DNA from: Plasmopara viticola
Lineage: Eukaryota > Oomycota > Peronosporomycetes > Peronosporales > Peronosporaceae
NCBI GenBank assembly: GCA_001695595.3
Contig: MBPM02000179.1
Location: forward strand, 16,718-80,717
Length of the DNA stretch: 64,000 bases
Direction: 5' to 3'
Below the pieces are notes generated by a model, which made no database searches, was not told where the DNA came from, and was given only the letters and a program-made list of their open reading frames with translations. Positions 19,669 through 30,305 of the stretch are shown here, piece after piece (within the stretch, counting starts at the first letter, position 1; each line of letters begins with the position of its first letter). A program made the translations under genes and the position numbers.

Positions 19669-22600
19669 TCGAAGGCATTGTTTCCGACGTGGTAACCATC
19701 ACATCTTTCTGTAAATAATTTCACATTATTTTTTTGGACGTGTTGACTGTGTTAGGCTCATTTGCTGCGTTAAGATTGCTAATACTTCTAAATGCGTGCC
19801 TCTGCTGTAATGCATAGTCATCTATAATTTATGGTGAAGTCAAGAGAGACCAAGACGGTTGTTGCAAGTGATAGAGGTTTTGCCGATAAGTTACACGAGT
19901 AAAAAGGTCGGAAGCGGCTAGGCCAATGTGCAGTCTTTTGATAGAAATACAGTTGGAGTCTGGAGCAATGAGAGCTTTTGAAGCAGTCAGAAAAATGGGT
20001 TGGGCACCAAACTTGGCCCTGATGTATTCAAATTAACTACTCAGTTTTCTTGGCGAAGCATCAAACTTTCCATCGAGGGACGAGATCGGGCGGCTTGCGA
20101 CAGGATTTCAGCAGTTTTAGCTTCAAAGAAGAGCTATCGGGTCCATGATAAAGGGTTGCATAAGGGAGAGTATATCCTCGTTAAATACCGGTTTGCCTGG
20201 TAGGCTTGAAGCCCTTCACCATTTGATACCGATTGTGCGTCAATATGTAGCGCGACAAGTCCCTCAACTTTTATAAAGAGAAGCTAGATGGCTCGTTCAC
20301 GTTGCAAAGGATAACGTCAAGGTGAGCGGCAAACTTGAAGAAGAGCGCTACGGGTGAAGCGTTATCGCGCCTAGTGTGTAAGCTAATAATGCTAAATTTG
20401 TGAAGGCATATGCAATAAATTTTGTGAGTGCCGTATATACGCGAGGTGACATATGCGAGGAATGGTAGAATTTAAAGCAATGAATTATCTGCAAGACTCA
20501 CAATACACAATAAAGTGATTTTGGTCGATCAGGGACATAAGCATTCACTATCGGTAGCTCAAGAAGTGCTAGCGAGTGGAGCTCTAACCAAATGTGGCCG
20601 CACTGTTGTCAAGCTCGGTACTGTTGCTCTGGTAGTATATTATTATTACCTGTTCTTTTGCTTGATCCGGGTGGTCACGACAAGTTTTGTGGTATTTTTA
20701 ACTGGTTAATTGTTTCATCTAGTGGCTGCATCGGCCGCGGTCTACGTTGTTAGATTTGGACGCTGCTCCGCAAGCGTGTCTTTAGACAACATGATCTCCC
20801 ATACCTAAATGCTGTAGACAAGACGTCCACTTTAGATGCTTTACTCCAAAAAGCGTATCGAGGCCCTTGTCAAAGTTTGGTTAGGTCGCCAAGAGACCAT
20901 ACGTCGTCAAATGTATGCTACGCAGTGTGTGCTAATACAAAAGCGCGTTAGATCAGCACGCCCCATCTGCACAATTTGTATTGCGCAATGTCGTTTCACG
21001 CTCAATCGGCGAGACGCCATTATATGTGTACAATTTAGCTAATATTAATGTTTTGCTAGCAGTGACTCTGGGCGTTTTGGCACAATGCGAAGCAAGTCCA
21101 GAAACTTGTGTTTTTGAGATTGAATGCCATAAGGCAAGTAATTGCAGCAAAATGGCTGAAAGTCAAATATTAAAAGTGATCTTGACCTGAAAATGAACTT
21201 ACTGGACAAAGTTTTAATCATATAAATCATATAAGCTCACAGCAAAAAATTGATAAGCGCATGCGCTTTGTATACCTAGGAGAATTCAAGCTCACCCAGT
21301 AGTCAATTTTAATTTCCATAAGCCATATGGTGACCCGAGATATATAAACGCGAAAGCTTTGGCACCAGGACCTGCGCAAGCACAACAAGCAACGGTAAGA
21401 TGACCTTTAAATTGCGCCAAACTTGATTGCGGGCACGAAATGCCACAATCTCTGCCCCGAAAGGCGCAAGCAGAGCGACTATGCGCTCTGGACTCAATCC
21501 TCCAGAAGAGGCCTCTAAAATTTTGGAGCTGTGCGTGGCCTGGTAAAGAAGGTTGAGGTCGTCAGCGCTATGGCCTATCATCGATAAGCTGCGTCCACGA
21601 GACATCGGTAGCTAGCGACATCAACGCAAAGGTTTCTGGTTCTCCACGATATACTGTAAATTGTACGTTTGCACCTTTCCTCAAAATGGAGAGGAAGAGC
21701 GACAATTACATTAAAAAGTTACGCAGTCGCCAGTGTCAACTCAGAGTCCTGTACACTAAAGATGGTACCTTCTTTTTGAGAATTCTTGAAAGCTTAAAAA
21801 ATCGCTAAATATTTTCTAATTTTTGGGATCAGCGTGTATGGCATGACAACGCTTCCCGCCGAAGAGCGATGATCCGTTTTGCGTTACTTGGTGGCCGCTA
21901 CAAATGCAGCTATACAAGAGCTGATGTCGTCGAGTATAGGTCGTAAGATGGCTTTCTACTACCAGTCAATTACGATTTCTTGCCTAGGAATATTGTATTG
22001 TAGGTTCTACGTCGATTTCGCTGAGGATTTTGAAACAGGAAGTGTAGTTTCTTGCTTTTTGTACCCAATGCTTTTGCCATCCTCGGCCATCATAAGGTGT
22101 GGGTACCTACGCTTTGGATTGTGGAGACGTCCACTTATTAAATACCAAACGAGCACGATAGTTCGCATAGAACATTCCCGCGAAATTTAACAGCTGTATT
22201 CAGAGCTGAGCATGCCCTACACTGAGCGTTTATGAAGGCTTGAGCTTTAATATCAGGTAACGCTTCTCGAGCAATCACAATCGGCCCGGAGGATACGAAC
22301 AAGCAATTTGATGCGGATTAGAAATCGATAAATCTTGTGTCGTTTCGATTGCACGTACTTGCCTCATCGAGTCTATTGGCTCTACGCTTTGAGCCATGGA
22401 CACGCATTGGTAATTGGAGAACAAAGAAGTAATTCATATGATGTACACATCTACATAAGTAGGAATCACCATACATTCGTTCAACAAGGACAAGCCCAAG
22501 CTAGTACTTTAGAATGCAAAGGCTGTAATAACTATTGGCATTGAAATCAAGAGTATTAGGCAGATTGCGATCTGTGACTTTCTTTTTTTTATGGACAGGA

Positions 22601-22835
22601 TTGAGTTCTTTCTTTTTTTCGCGTTGGCAATGACGTCGACTCGCATGTTCGACTATCGCCTTTTGTGCAAGTGCCCGAACACGAAGAGCAGCCTACCTTT
22701 TTATCTAGTCAATATTGCCATATTTGTAAAATAGTTGCGTTTACGACCGTCGCGTCAATATTGCACGAGTCGTCTTGATTATGATGGCATCCAGCAAAAT
22801 AAATTAGTTCATTTTTGACGGACAAATTACAAAAT
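19669..22835. other. Long AT-rich stretch, no gene identified
   Basis: About 3.2 kb with many short ORFs, none with a motif I recognise. A 98-codon minus-strand frame at 21309-21605 contains a hydrophobic segment (LKVILPLLVVLAQVLVP) and could be a fragment of a host membrane protein. A 103-codon plus-strand frame at 21879-22190 is similarly unassigned. It is probably old transposon debris. Confidence 0.4.
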
Positions 22836-22890
22836 CTGAGCCTAGCACGTGCATAACTTGGCAACGCGATATCGTAATACATTACATTAC
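22836..22890 (+). repeat. 5'-truncated LINE tail fragment
   Basis: 55 bp matching the extreme 3' end of the LINE family (CTGAGCCTAGCACGTGCATA, then CTTGGCAACGCGAT, then the ATTAC tail), here on the plus strand. This is the expected product of a very short 5'-truncated insertion. Confidence 0.7.
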
Positions 22891-23191
22891 AAAAATTACG
22901 AATTCTTGATCAGCCTCTATGCAACCAATACCTTGGCGCTAACATCAGGCTCAATTGGTCTTGAAGCTTGCTGTATGAATACAATGATCATCTCAAGCAA
23001 AATGGTTTTTGCGACCAAACAAAAAGTGGTTTCAAACATTTGCATTTGCTTTTTTTGATTGCTTGTAGTAGTTTGTGGCATTGCTAGGTCGCAAATTAAC
23101 CTGTCCAAATCGATCATTAATTCCACCAGCTTTGAAGTATAGATACAAGTATCAAAATAATATTTACAATTTTATTGTTGCCAAACGCTCA
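22891..23191. other. 3' flank of taspase-like gene, no gene seen
   Basis: AT-rich. It probably includes the 3' UTR of the minus-strand taspase-like gene. No other feature is visible. Confidence 0.4.
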
Positions 23192-24367
23192 TCATAAATA
23201 TGACACGTGAGTAGAAAGACTCAGTCTATCAGTTGCTGAATCCGCTACGTCACAAGAACCTGTCTGGCGTAAGATCTGTACATGAGCTTCAGCCTTCCCA
23301 CGTCCACTACATTGCAAGTACCCCACTCCCATACACGGAGTAGTAAACGCAGCTCCCAATTGAATTCGACGCACTTCGTTTCCATCGTTTGGCTCATCGT
23401 CCTTCAGTGAGATCAGTGCAAGCACTCCGCCTTCAATCATCACCCCACCATTCTCTTTCCTTGCTTCAATAAAAGTTTTGCGTAAAGCCCGCTCTAACGT
23501 CGCATCCTTAGTCAGTCTCGGAATCAACTTTCCTGCAAAGTTACTTCGTATAAAGTGCTCTCCTCGACCCGTGCAAGCTATGGCATATGCATTTGTCATT
23601 GCACGATAGTCACTTCGCTTTCTTTTCCGGCACGTTTTCGCTCTCTTGACCCCATTCGATGCGGCACAACCCATTCGCGGACATGCTGCGAGCCCCAATC
23701 GACCAGGCACCTTGTATGCCACCCCCCCACTGGACAAAGCAGCAGCCACGTTTCCTCGTGGGTCCATGCAAATGGCGCCGACGGTATCCAAATGTACCTC
23801 TTTTTCATCACTCTTCCCTTTGTCTTGAAATCGTCGATGCCACTTTAGCCAATCGTCTTGTGCCTTCTCTGAAACTTGGTACTTCTCGAGCACTGTGGCA
23901 TCTTCACCTGCCGTTTCCAAGCCAAAGTCACGCGCTAATTGTCGAGCATGTTCCCCAACGACAACAAGGGGAGGCTGTCTACCAAACGCAAACGTCGAGT
24001 TTTCATTGCCCTGTTCGACCTGCTCTAACAGTTTCAAAGCCAATGCACTCGGTTCTTTCACCCCTCTCACGGCGCCACAGCAACTGACCAAGTGCGTCTG
24101 ACCACAGACAACGCTCGCCTCGCATTCTATTCGTCCCTCTTCCGACAAATTCGATCCAAACCCAGCATTTGAGAGGGCGCTGTGCTCGAACGACTGCAGC
24201 AAACGCACAGCAATTTGCGCAGCTGTAGGAGGAACAGTCGCGGAAAGTATCACGCCGTGAGTGTCCTCGAGGCTTGCACGAAGGAGAGACATGTACGCTG
24301 CTTCGCTTGAGGTGCCATAGCACCCAGCACCACAGTGAACAGCTAGCAACCAGCCGCTCACGGCCAT
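23192..24367 (-). CDS. TASP1: Taspase 1-like threonine aspartase (Ntn hydrolase, asparaginase-2 family)
   Basis: 391 residues from the ATG at 24365-24367. The N-terminal LAVHCGAGCYG and the SNAGFGSNLSEEGRIECEAS block are characteristic of type-2 asparaginases and taspase. The autoprocessing site is HLDTVGAICMDPRGNVAAAL, giving Asp194-Thr195 with Thr195 as the new N-terminal nucleophile. SSGG (212-215) and PGRLG follow, then the CTGRGEHFIRSNFA segment. Taspase cleaves proteins after Asp and in animals processes MLL and TFIIA. Between the two subunits lies a charged linker, and a basic insert (KRAKTCRKRKRS, ~242-253) could serve as a nuclear localisation signal. The frame is intact. A LINE insertion sits 31 bp upstream of the start codon, so the native promoter has been displaced or replaced. 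A plain isoaspartyl peptidase/asparaginase is a less likely alternative. Confidence 0.85.
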   Translation of the reverse strand: MAVSGWLLAVHCGAGCYGTSSEAAYMSLLRASLEDTHGVILSATVPPTAAQIAVRLLQSFEHSALSNAGFGSNLSEEGRIECEASVVCGQTHLVSCCGAVRGVKEPSALALKLLEQVEQGNENSTFAFGRQPPLVVVGEHARQLARDFGLETAGEDATVLEKYQVSEKAQDDWLKWHRRFQDKGKSDEKEVHLDTVGAICMDPRGNVAAALSSGGVAYKVPGRLGLAACPRMGCAASNGVKRAKTCRKRKRSDYRAMTNAYAIACTGRGEHFIRSNFAGKLIPRLTKDATLERALRKTFIEARKENGGVMIEGGVLALISLKDDEPNDGNEVRRIQLGAAFTTPCMGVGYLQCSGRGKAEAHVQILRQTGSCDVADSATDRLSLSTHVSYL

Positions 24368-24566
24368 GTGCGCGTCGTGGCTATTTTGAGCAATAAATCT
24401 ATTCTTGTCAATAATGTAATGTAATGTATTACGTTATCGCGTTGCCAAGGTATGCACGTGCTAGGCTCAGTCTGGCTAGTCCACGGCATAGAGTGGTGTC
24501 CGCATACGTCGAGTCTCGTTCGGCGGGCAGTGCATCCAGCACCGAGGTCAAATGGGTCTTCCATTT

Positions 24567-25200
24567 CTATCGGTCTTGTGCAAGGGTACGTACCACTTCG
24601 AGGTCTTGTGCTGTCCGGAGTCGAAAGCCGGAGCCACGGGAAACAAGATTGTGGTCGAGTGTCGAGGGGAGCGTGGTGCGGGGACGTCCGCGCCATTTTG
24701 CTGCGGTGGAGAAGAAGTAGGCACGCATCTGGAGGTCAGCTGGAATGTCGGGATAGCGGCGAAGTACATGGCCAAACAGGCGCCAGCGAGCTTGTGTCAG
24801 TCGTAGTCTCAGCGGCCGCTCATCACAGAGGTCGTAGAGTCTTGCATTCGAAATGGGTCGGGAGTAGCGATAGCCAAGAGCGTAGCGAAGCTGGCGGCGA
24901 TGGAAACTCTCGAGGCCGTGGAGCTCTGACTTGGTAAGAGCCCAGTTGTACAGCAGAATCGGTAGAACGTAGGTGTTGTACAATCGAATGCGTGTCTTGG
25001 GTGAGATGAACGTGGGGCGGAGCCAGACGGACCAGAGGCGGTGGAGCGCGAGGGTGGCCAGGGACTTGCGTCGGGATAGATCTTTAATATCGCCGAGGAG
25101 TGTTCCGAGCTTCTTAGTGTGGTGCCAGGTTTCTTCTCGGGATCGGGCGTGTCGAGTGGCGCCCGACGGGTTGCAGTGGCGGCGAATTTCGGTGACTTCG
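24567..25200 (-). pseudogene. LINE reverse transcriptase, C-terminal region
   Basis: The minus-strand frame reads EIRRHCNPSGATRHARS, then LYNTYVLPILLYNWALTKSE, then HRRQLRYALGYRY and LTQARWRLFGHVLRR. This is the characteristic post-RT region of LINE ORF2 proteins. The catalytic RT motifs are deleted. A stop and the tail follow at the 3' end. Confidence 0.8.
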
Positions 25201-25226
25201 GTCTTGGCTTCGTTTTTTTTTTTTCA

Positions 25227-25368
25227 GGGTTAGAAGGAAGTCATCAATGCGGTGCTCACCTCTATCGTAGATCTTGGTTTCGCGGAGGCCAAGGATATCG
25301 ACGCGGTAGCGCCGGAGATCTTCGGGGAGTGTTACGTGCTTCTTGCGCTTCGAACCTAGAGAATTCAC
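25227..25368 (-). pseudogene. LINE AP-endonuclease domain, N-terminal fragment
   Basis: The frame contains LPEDLRRYRVDILGLRETKI, matching the start of the APE-type endonuclease (DIL.L.ETK). It is cut off after DDFLLTL by the internal deletion. The remaining endonuclease motifs are missing. Confidence 0.7.
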
Positions 25369-25576
25369 ATTAAAGGAGCCAATCCGGATGCGGTTGGCGC
25401 GATTAAGGGCGTGGAAGGGGGTTTGGCCTGGTGCTGGAGACCGTCGCGTCGAGGGTGAGACTCGTTAGAGACCTGCAGATGCCCGAGAGCACCTGCCCGA
25501 AGCGCGCGAGCATTAAGCCCCCGCGCTTGGAAGGAGGGCGTCACCCCAACCTTTTCCGAAAACTATTCTTGTCAAT

Positions 25577-26473
25577 CATACATTTAACATACGGGCGTAT
25601 AAACTATTTTTATTTACTTGTAAATATTTTCTTTTCATGTAGTTCTTACCGCACGATATGGTATTGGAGTCTATGCACGCCAATTTTTTGGTAAGATATG
25701 TTATTTTCTAAACATATTTTCAAGTGCCTTGTGTTGTGCCTTGTAAGATCAGTGTTAAAAAACTATGCTCTAATAACGCTATCTGCATAACAGTGTTATA
25801 CTATCCTTAAAGCAGATATTGAATCGTCTTTATTTCTGACAGTCCAAGAATTGCCACGGATCGCCAGTCAAAGCCCATGGTGTTCTCAAACTTTGACGGC
25901 GATGGATTCAAATGTATATTATGTATTTGGAACGATCTGAGCGATAGCTAGCGCATTCTACCGCACAAGCTTTGTCGATGCATAAATTGCCGAAATTTTG
26001 CCGATCTTTTGGGTAGTACTGTCGTTTTTTATATTAAGTAGCAGATGAGATGATTATGGCGATAGCGTCAAGGTTGTAGACAGCACAAATTTCGAAGGTA
26101 TCGACCATTTTGGATGTCTTGTTGGATTGGCGCATAAATTTCCTTTACAAATGCTAGTCGTATAAGTCTTCCGAATAACGCATGCAATTATATTACACAC
26201 CTTTTCATACATCGAGTAGTAATGTCCATTTGCTTACATGAGACTGTCACACTTTCTCACACCCTGGATTAGAATGGTTCTAGCTATGAAGTGCTTCTTA
26301 CACAATGGACCAAGGCCAAGTGTTGAGAGCACTTGGATGAATCTGAAGCACACAGCATCTCACAAGTAAAGTACTACATTACAGGAAACAAAAATGATAT
26401 TTTGATCAAAACTTGACGGGACGATGGGAGAACAAGTACTACTACGGTCGGACAGGCAAAGAAACAAACACTA
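25577..26473. other. Intergenic, no gene seen
   Basis: AT-rich region between the LINE and the expansin-like gene 1 terminator side. Only short ORFs without motifs are present. Confidence 0.45.
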
Positions 26474-27874
26474 CTATTTGTGACCTTTCACGCGGCACTT
26501 GGACGCATTGCTTGTTTGTGTTGGTGCGTCGCTAGGTGCAGCGGTGGGGACATCGGGGGTCAGAGTCGGAATCTCCGTCGCTGGAGTATCTGGCGCGTTG
26601 CTAGGTGCAGCAGTGGAGTCCACAGGGGTCAGCGTTGGCGTCTCCGTCGCGTCGCTAGGTGCAGCGGTGGATTCCTCAGGAGTCAGCGTTGGCGTCTCCG
26701 TTGCGTCGCTAGGTGCAGCGGTGGAATATTCAGGAGCCAAAGTCGGAGTCTCCGTCGCGGTTTCTGGGGTTTGTGACGTGACATTCAAAGTCGCAGGCTC
26801 ATAGTCAGAAGTAAGTGTGGCCAGTGTCTCTTGCGTCGAATTCATATGGTCAACCTGTGAAGGGGCCTGTGAGGTCTCAACGTCTGACTCTTGACCGACT
26901 TCGGAGCTGCCGGTTGTCTGGGATATATCCGGTGTCGGAGTTGGTTCAGCGGTAGGAGCATCCGTTGAAGTCGGAGACGTCTGAGCTGCTGGTGTCGGAG
27001 TTGGTGCTGCGGTAGGAGCATTTGTTGAAGTCGGAGACGTCTGAGCTGCTGGTGTCTGGGTTGGTGCTGCGGTAGGAGCATTCGTTGAAGTTGGAGACGT
27101 CTGAGCTGCTGGTGTCGAAGTTGGTGCTGCGGTAGGAGCATTCGTTGAAGTCGGAGACGTCTGAGGTGCTGGTGTCGTGTTTGAACTGGGCGACTGAGAC
27201 TCGGCGCTTCCAAATTGTTGCTTCGTGTCGGTGCAACTCCCAACGTTTAACGAGTAGGTGCCAACGATCTCTTCCCCATCAATTGACGTGATGCTGACCT
27301 TTGTAGCCGAAAGATCGACAGTGTTGGACGTCAAGACGTAATAGTACGCACCGTCAAGCATAGTCGTAGCCGCGTCGTTAATCATGACGCTCTTGACACC
27401 GACTTTCCCGTTCGTCGGTTGCACAGCGACCCATTCGGCATTGCTTCCTTCTTTCAGACACACTTGCACATTGCCTGGGTTGGGGCAGTCTACAAAGCGC
27501 CATCGCATCTTTAACCGATTCGGGTCCATGCCCGTGATCTCCTTGTACACTGTTGGCGACAAATCGAGCGCCCCATGCGCACATTCTGGACAGCGATCGA
27601 GCACTTGTACGACGGCAGTCTTGTTTTGCACGGTACACTGTTCGTCGATGCACGACACTTCAATGCATCGGCCACACCCACCCATGTTATCCCATTGATC
27701 CTGATTGAGAGCGACGTAGTTGGTCGATGCAGTCGACATGGCCGACATGAAGTTACAATTCCCACTGCTTACATCACCCAGCGTGTAGCTCGTCCCATCC
27801 CCTTCAAAGTACTCTTCTGCCGCGATGACTGCGGCACCAAATAAAAGGGCAGAGAAGCGATGAATTGGACCCAT
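26474..27874 (-). CDS. Secreted expansin-like protein 1 with Thr/Pro repeat tail
   Basis: 466 residues from the ATG at 27872-27874; the signal peptide is MGPIHRFSALLFGAAVIAAE. Residues ~20-125 form a six-stranded double-psi beta-barrel of expansin type (GDGTSYTLG, CGRCIEVSC, VQVLDRCPECAHGALDLS). Residues ~130-220 form the second, cellulose-binding-like beta domain (WVAVQPTNGKVGVKS). Expansins loosen cell walls without hydrolysis, and oomycete relatives act on the pathogen's own or the plant's cellulose. The tail (from ~225) is low-complexity, with four 20-residue TSPTSTNAPTAAPT-type repeats and four 18-residue ATETPTLTP repeats. It is probably O-glycosylated and ends in KCRVKGHK with no membrane anchor. 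Its paralogue at 39.9 kb ends instead in a transmembrane helix. All frames are intact. Confidence 0.85.
   Translation of the reverse strand: MGPIHRFSALLFGAAVIAAEEYFEGDGTSYTLGDVSSGNCNFMSAMSTASTNYVALNQDQWDNMGGCGRCIEVSCIDEQCTVQNKTAVVQVLDRCPECAHGALDLSPTVYKEITGMDPNRLKMRWRFVDCPNPGNVQVCLKEGSNAEWVAVQPTNGKVGVKSVMINDAATTMLDGAYYYVLTSNTVDLSATKVSITSIDGEEIVGTYSLNVGSCTDTKQQFGSAESQSPSSNTTPAPQTSPTSTNAPTAAPTSTPAAQTSPTSTNAPTAAPTQTPAAQTSPTSTNAPTAAPTPTPAAQTSPTSTDAPTAEPTPTPDISQTTGSSEVGQESDVETSQAPSQVDHMNSTQETLATLTSDYEPATLNVTSQTPETATETPTLAPEYSTAAPSDATETPTLTPEESTAAPSDATETPTLTPVDSTAAPSNAPDTPATEIPTLTPDVPTAAPSDAPTQTSNASKCRVKGHK
26526..26756. repeat. 54-bp in-frame minisatellite in expansin-like gene 1
   Basis: Four units begin GCGTCGCTAGGTGCAGC at 26526, 26595, 26649 and 26703. 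A 15-bp insertion follows the first unit. Each unit encodes 18 residues (ATETPTLTP..STAAPSD type), so length changes keep the frame. Confidence 0.85.
26941..27180. repeat. 60-bp in-frame minisatellite in expansin-like gene 1
   Basis: Four consecutive 60-bp units start at 26941, 27001, 27061 and 27121 and differ by only a few bases each. They encode four 20-residue Thr/Pro/Ala repeats. High identity at the DNA level suggests recent slippage or unequal exchange. Confidence 0.95.
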
Positions 27875-28199
27875 CAAGACGATTCAAGTGGTGGCGGGGC
27901 TCGTTGGCAAAATGCAAAGTAAGGTGGCACCCAAGCGATTGCATGGCAAACGGCAGCAGGTACGTGACGCTGTGTTCATATCGGGTCAGTCGACGTGGTC
28001 AAATGCGCTGGACAGCAGGAAACACCTGGTCACGAGCTTCTGGTTCAGAGCAGCGATTATATCGCGTAGTATGGTTTAGTGATAGAACAGGTGGCTTTTA
28101 AGACTTCGTGGGGTTGTGAGTCAGGCGAGGAGCGACACGAATTAAGCTTAAACGTGGCTTCGGAGCGTTTTATTAAGGGTCGGAAAGGTGACGCATGTC

Positions 28200-28870
28200 C
28201 AGCTGGTTTTGGTCGCGAAATCGTCCCTATTTATGAATTGTAGTATAGTACAAAGTATTCGTCGTATTGGACCTCACTTCATTGATGTATATATTTTCTG
28301 TACCGGCTTTGGGTCAAGCAGCGATGCGCAAGCGTTGCGCCAACGGGTACATGTTTGCTCGAGGTGTGCCACGTCTTAACAGCTGTGACCGTCGTCAGGA
28401 CGACGTCAGCATTTGACAGGCTGTGAGCCGTAGATCCAAACTGGAACGCAGCATATGGATATGGATACGACCACACGCCTCCGCCATTATTACCAAAAAG
28501 TTGCACATTTTTGAAATTACATGTATCGATTGATTAAGCGTGGCATACGCTCCATTACTTAAATTAATACATGCAAGCGCTGACGTATCAGTAAATACGG
28601 ATTGAAGTGATGCTTACGCCACCGGTGACGGTGAAAGCGACACGGTGAAGTGTTTACCACTATTTTCTACTGCTGCTTGTATTCTTACATCAAGCGGCAG
28701 CCGTAATTTAAAAGCTGCGAGGATTTTATTTACCATGTTCACTTTAATTGTAGTTGGGAATGTTGGCGGTGTGCGTCTCTTCAAAGTCGTTAAATACAAT
28801 ATTTCAAGGCCAAATGCCCTCTCTAATGGTAGGTTTTTAGTATCCCTCAAAATAGATATTAAATATTCTC
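28200..28870 (-). pseudogene. Unidentified decayed coding fragments
   Basis: Two adjacent open frames on the minus strand (28614-28850 and 28279-28506) with beta-rich composition (AAFKLRLPLDVRIQAAVENS; YPYAAFQFGSTAHSLSNADV). They lie in different frames and resemble a broken gene, perhaps viral or a fibre. No family is recognised. Confidence 0.25.
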
Positions 28871-30045
28871 GTAATTATAGAACTCCTTAGAGTTCTTAGG
28901 CGATCGCAATCGCATAGGTTACCCTAATTATGTTTAGCCGACTTTCTGCTAAGTCGGATAATTATCCCCGCTAAATAGTGGTCTCAAGATAAACAATTTC
29001 GAGCCTCTTGTTCCGTGCTTCTCAAACTTCGAAAACATCTAAGAAAGCCTGCAGAGCCCGTTAATTGACCGCAATTTAAGTCCAAACTCAATCAAAGGTA
29101 GCTTTCTAGACCACAAATATCGCACGTATTTCTCAATGTGTCTTCGAAAATACAATTAAATCCTTTCCGTCTATTGTCTGCCTTCAAAGAGTCTACTGTA
29201 GCCATTGCCAAGCGGCCTTTCAATAACCAAAACAGCAGTTGCCACAACGCAGACGGAGAAATTGCCAGTCCCTAACCGACACTATTGTATTTAAAGGTCA
29301 TGGTCTTAAACACTGCCTTTAGAACTAGTCTTGCTGTTTTATTCTAAGTTATATTGGCAGGAATAAGGACCAAATGCAGCATCTTGGGGCAGGCTAGCAC
29401 TACGATCCCGTGCTGCCATCCCCCCCCTCTTCAGCAGATCAGCGACAAGGTCGGTTCCGACGGTTCACCGGACCGAAAATGAGACGACGTGTGAGCCGTA
29501 AGTTTGACAATTCGGCAGGCCTCATATACTTGGTCACGCATTTGTACATGTGGGGCCCCAAAATTCTAGTAAAGACCGGAAATAAACTTTCTCTTTTCTT
29601 ATAGGACCACTTATAGAACAAACATATGCCTTAGATGTATGTTGTGCTTTTGGTCTTCGTCGCTCGGAACAAAGAATGAAAGAGGATCGGTTGGATCCAA
29701 CCTATTGTGAAATAAACCGTCTAATCACTTATAGTAATGAAACTGCAATGTTCATCGAGGGGTAAGCTACTCGGCTTTGGCATCCCCCCCTGTGAATATA
29801 AGACGTTTCAGAGATTGTACATTGGTACCACGTTTGTATGCCTGACAAATACGTTAATAGCTTCTGACGTGGACCAGGATTTAATCCGGCCTGCACGCTT
29901 GGCAAACTCAAAAAATTTGCAAAGCTTGCATTCAGCTCAAAAGTTATATTGCGCGGAGAATGCCACACTTTTCGAAGGAAAATGGGGAGCATATATTGTC
30001 AACTTGAGAGATGCTTAGTCTGAGTAGACCACAAAGAGCTTAAAG
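28871..30045. other. AT-rich spacer with retroelement debris
   Basis: No intact gene. Minus-strand frames at 29439-29621 and 29729-29992 may be downstream pieces of the RNase H fragment that follows, but carry no clear motif. Confidence 0.35.
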
Positions 30046-30252
30046 TCAGAAATATACCTGAAGCTTTACTAGTGGTAAGTAACTATTTGTCGTGTAAGGG
30101 GTAATTTTCTTTGGTAAATTTGAGCTGCCTGGACTTGCACGAGACGACTCACTTGTGTCCGTCCTCATGTAGTTGCATAGCGCACAACCAATGGCATGAT
30201 CAAAAGCGTCGCAAACAAAGTTCACTGGCTCTGGTGTATCCGGCAAAGCCAA
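30046..30252 (-). pseudogene. Ty3/gypsy RNase H fragment
   Basis: The frame ALPDTPEPVNFVCDAFDHAI followed by GCALCNY matches the start of the gypsy RNase H domain (VCDASDFAIGCAL). The downstream frame is broken (NLPKKITPYTT...). Only this part of a pol gene is recognisable here. Confidence 0.65.
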
Positions 30253-30305
30253 TATTGGACCCTGTAGATGGCTCTTCTACAGTAGATTGGGCAAAGACTT
30301 ATTAG

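Larger units (their letters stand above)
24413..25562 (-). mobile_element. Internally deleted LINE (non-LTR retrotransposon)
   Basis: 1.15 kb on the minus strand, with the TTACA-type tail at 24413-24428 and the GC-rich 5' end near 25555. It is flanked by a 14-bp target-site duplication, CTATTCTTGTCAAT, at 24399-24412 and 25563-25576. The coding remains are the start of an AP-endonuclease domain joined at an A-rich tract (25210-25226) to the last part of the reverse-transcriptase ORF, so most of endonuclease and RT is deleted. It is the longest copy of the family in the window and supplies the template for interpreting the two ~330-bp copies. Confidence 0.9.

Noticed and set aside
21309..21605. 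Minus-strand 98-codon frame with a hydrophobic segment as a gene
   Set aside because: The start codon is doubtful, no family is recognised and there are no flanking exons. It is mentioned only in the stretch description.
23659..24087. Plus-strand frame inside the taspase-like gene
   Set aside because: Antisense shadow of a GC-rich intact coding region, with no motif of its own.
26526..27180. Regular repeats considered as a CRISPR-like array
   Set aside because: The units are directly adjacent, encode Thr/Pro-rich protein repeats in frame and have no unique spacers. The genome is eukaryotic.
28200..28870. A third viral capsid or fibre remnant
   Set aside because: The composition is suggestive, but the frames do not carry a capsid or fibre motif and do not align with PLV 1 or 2.
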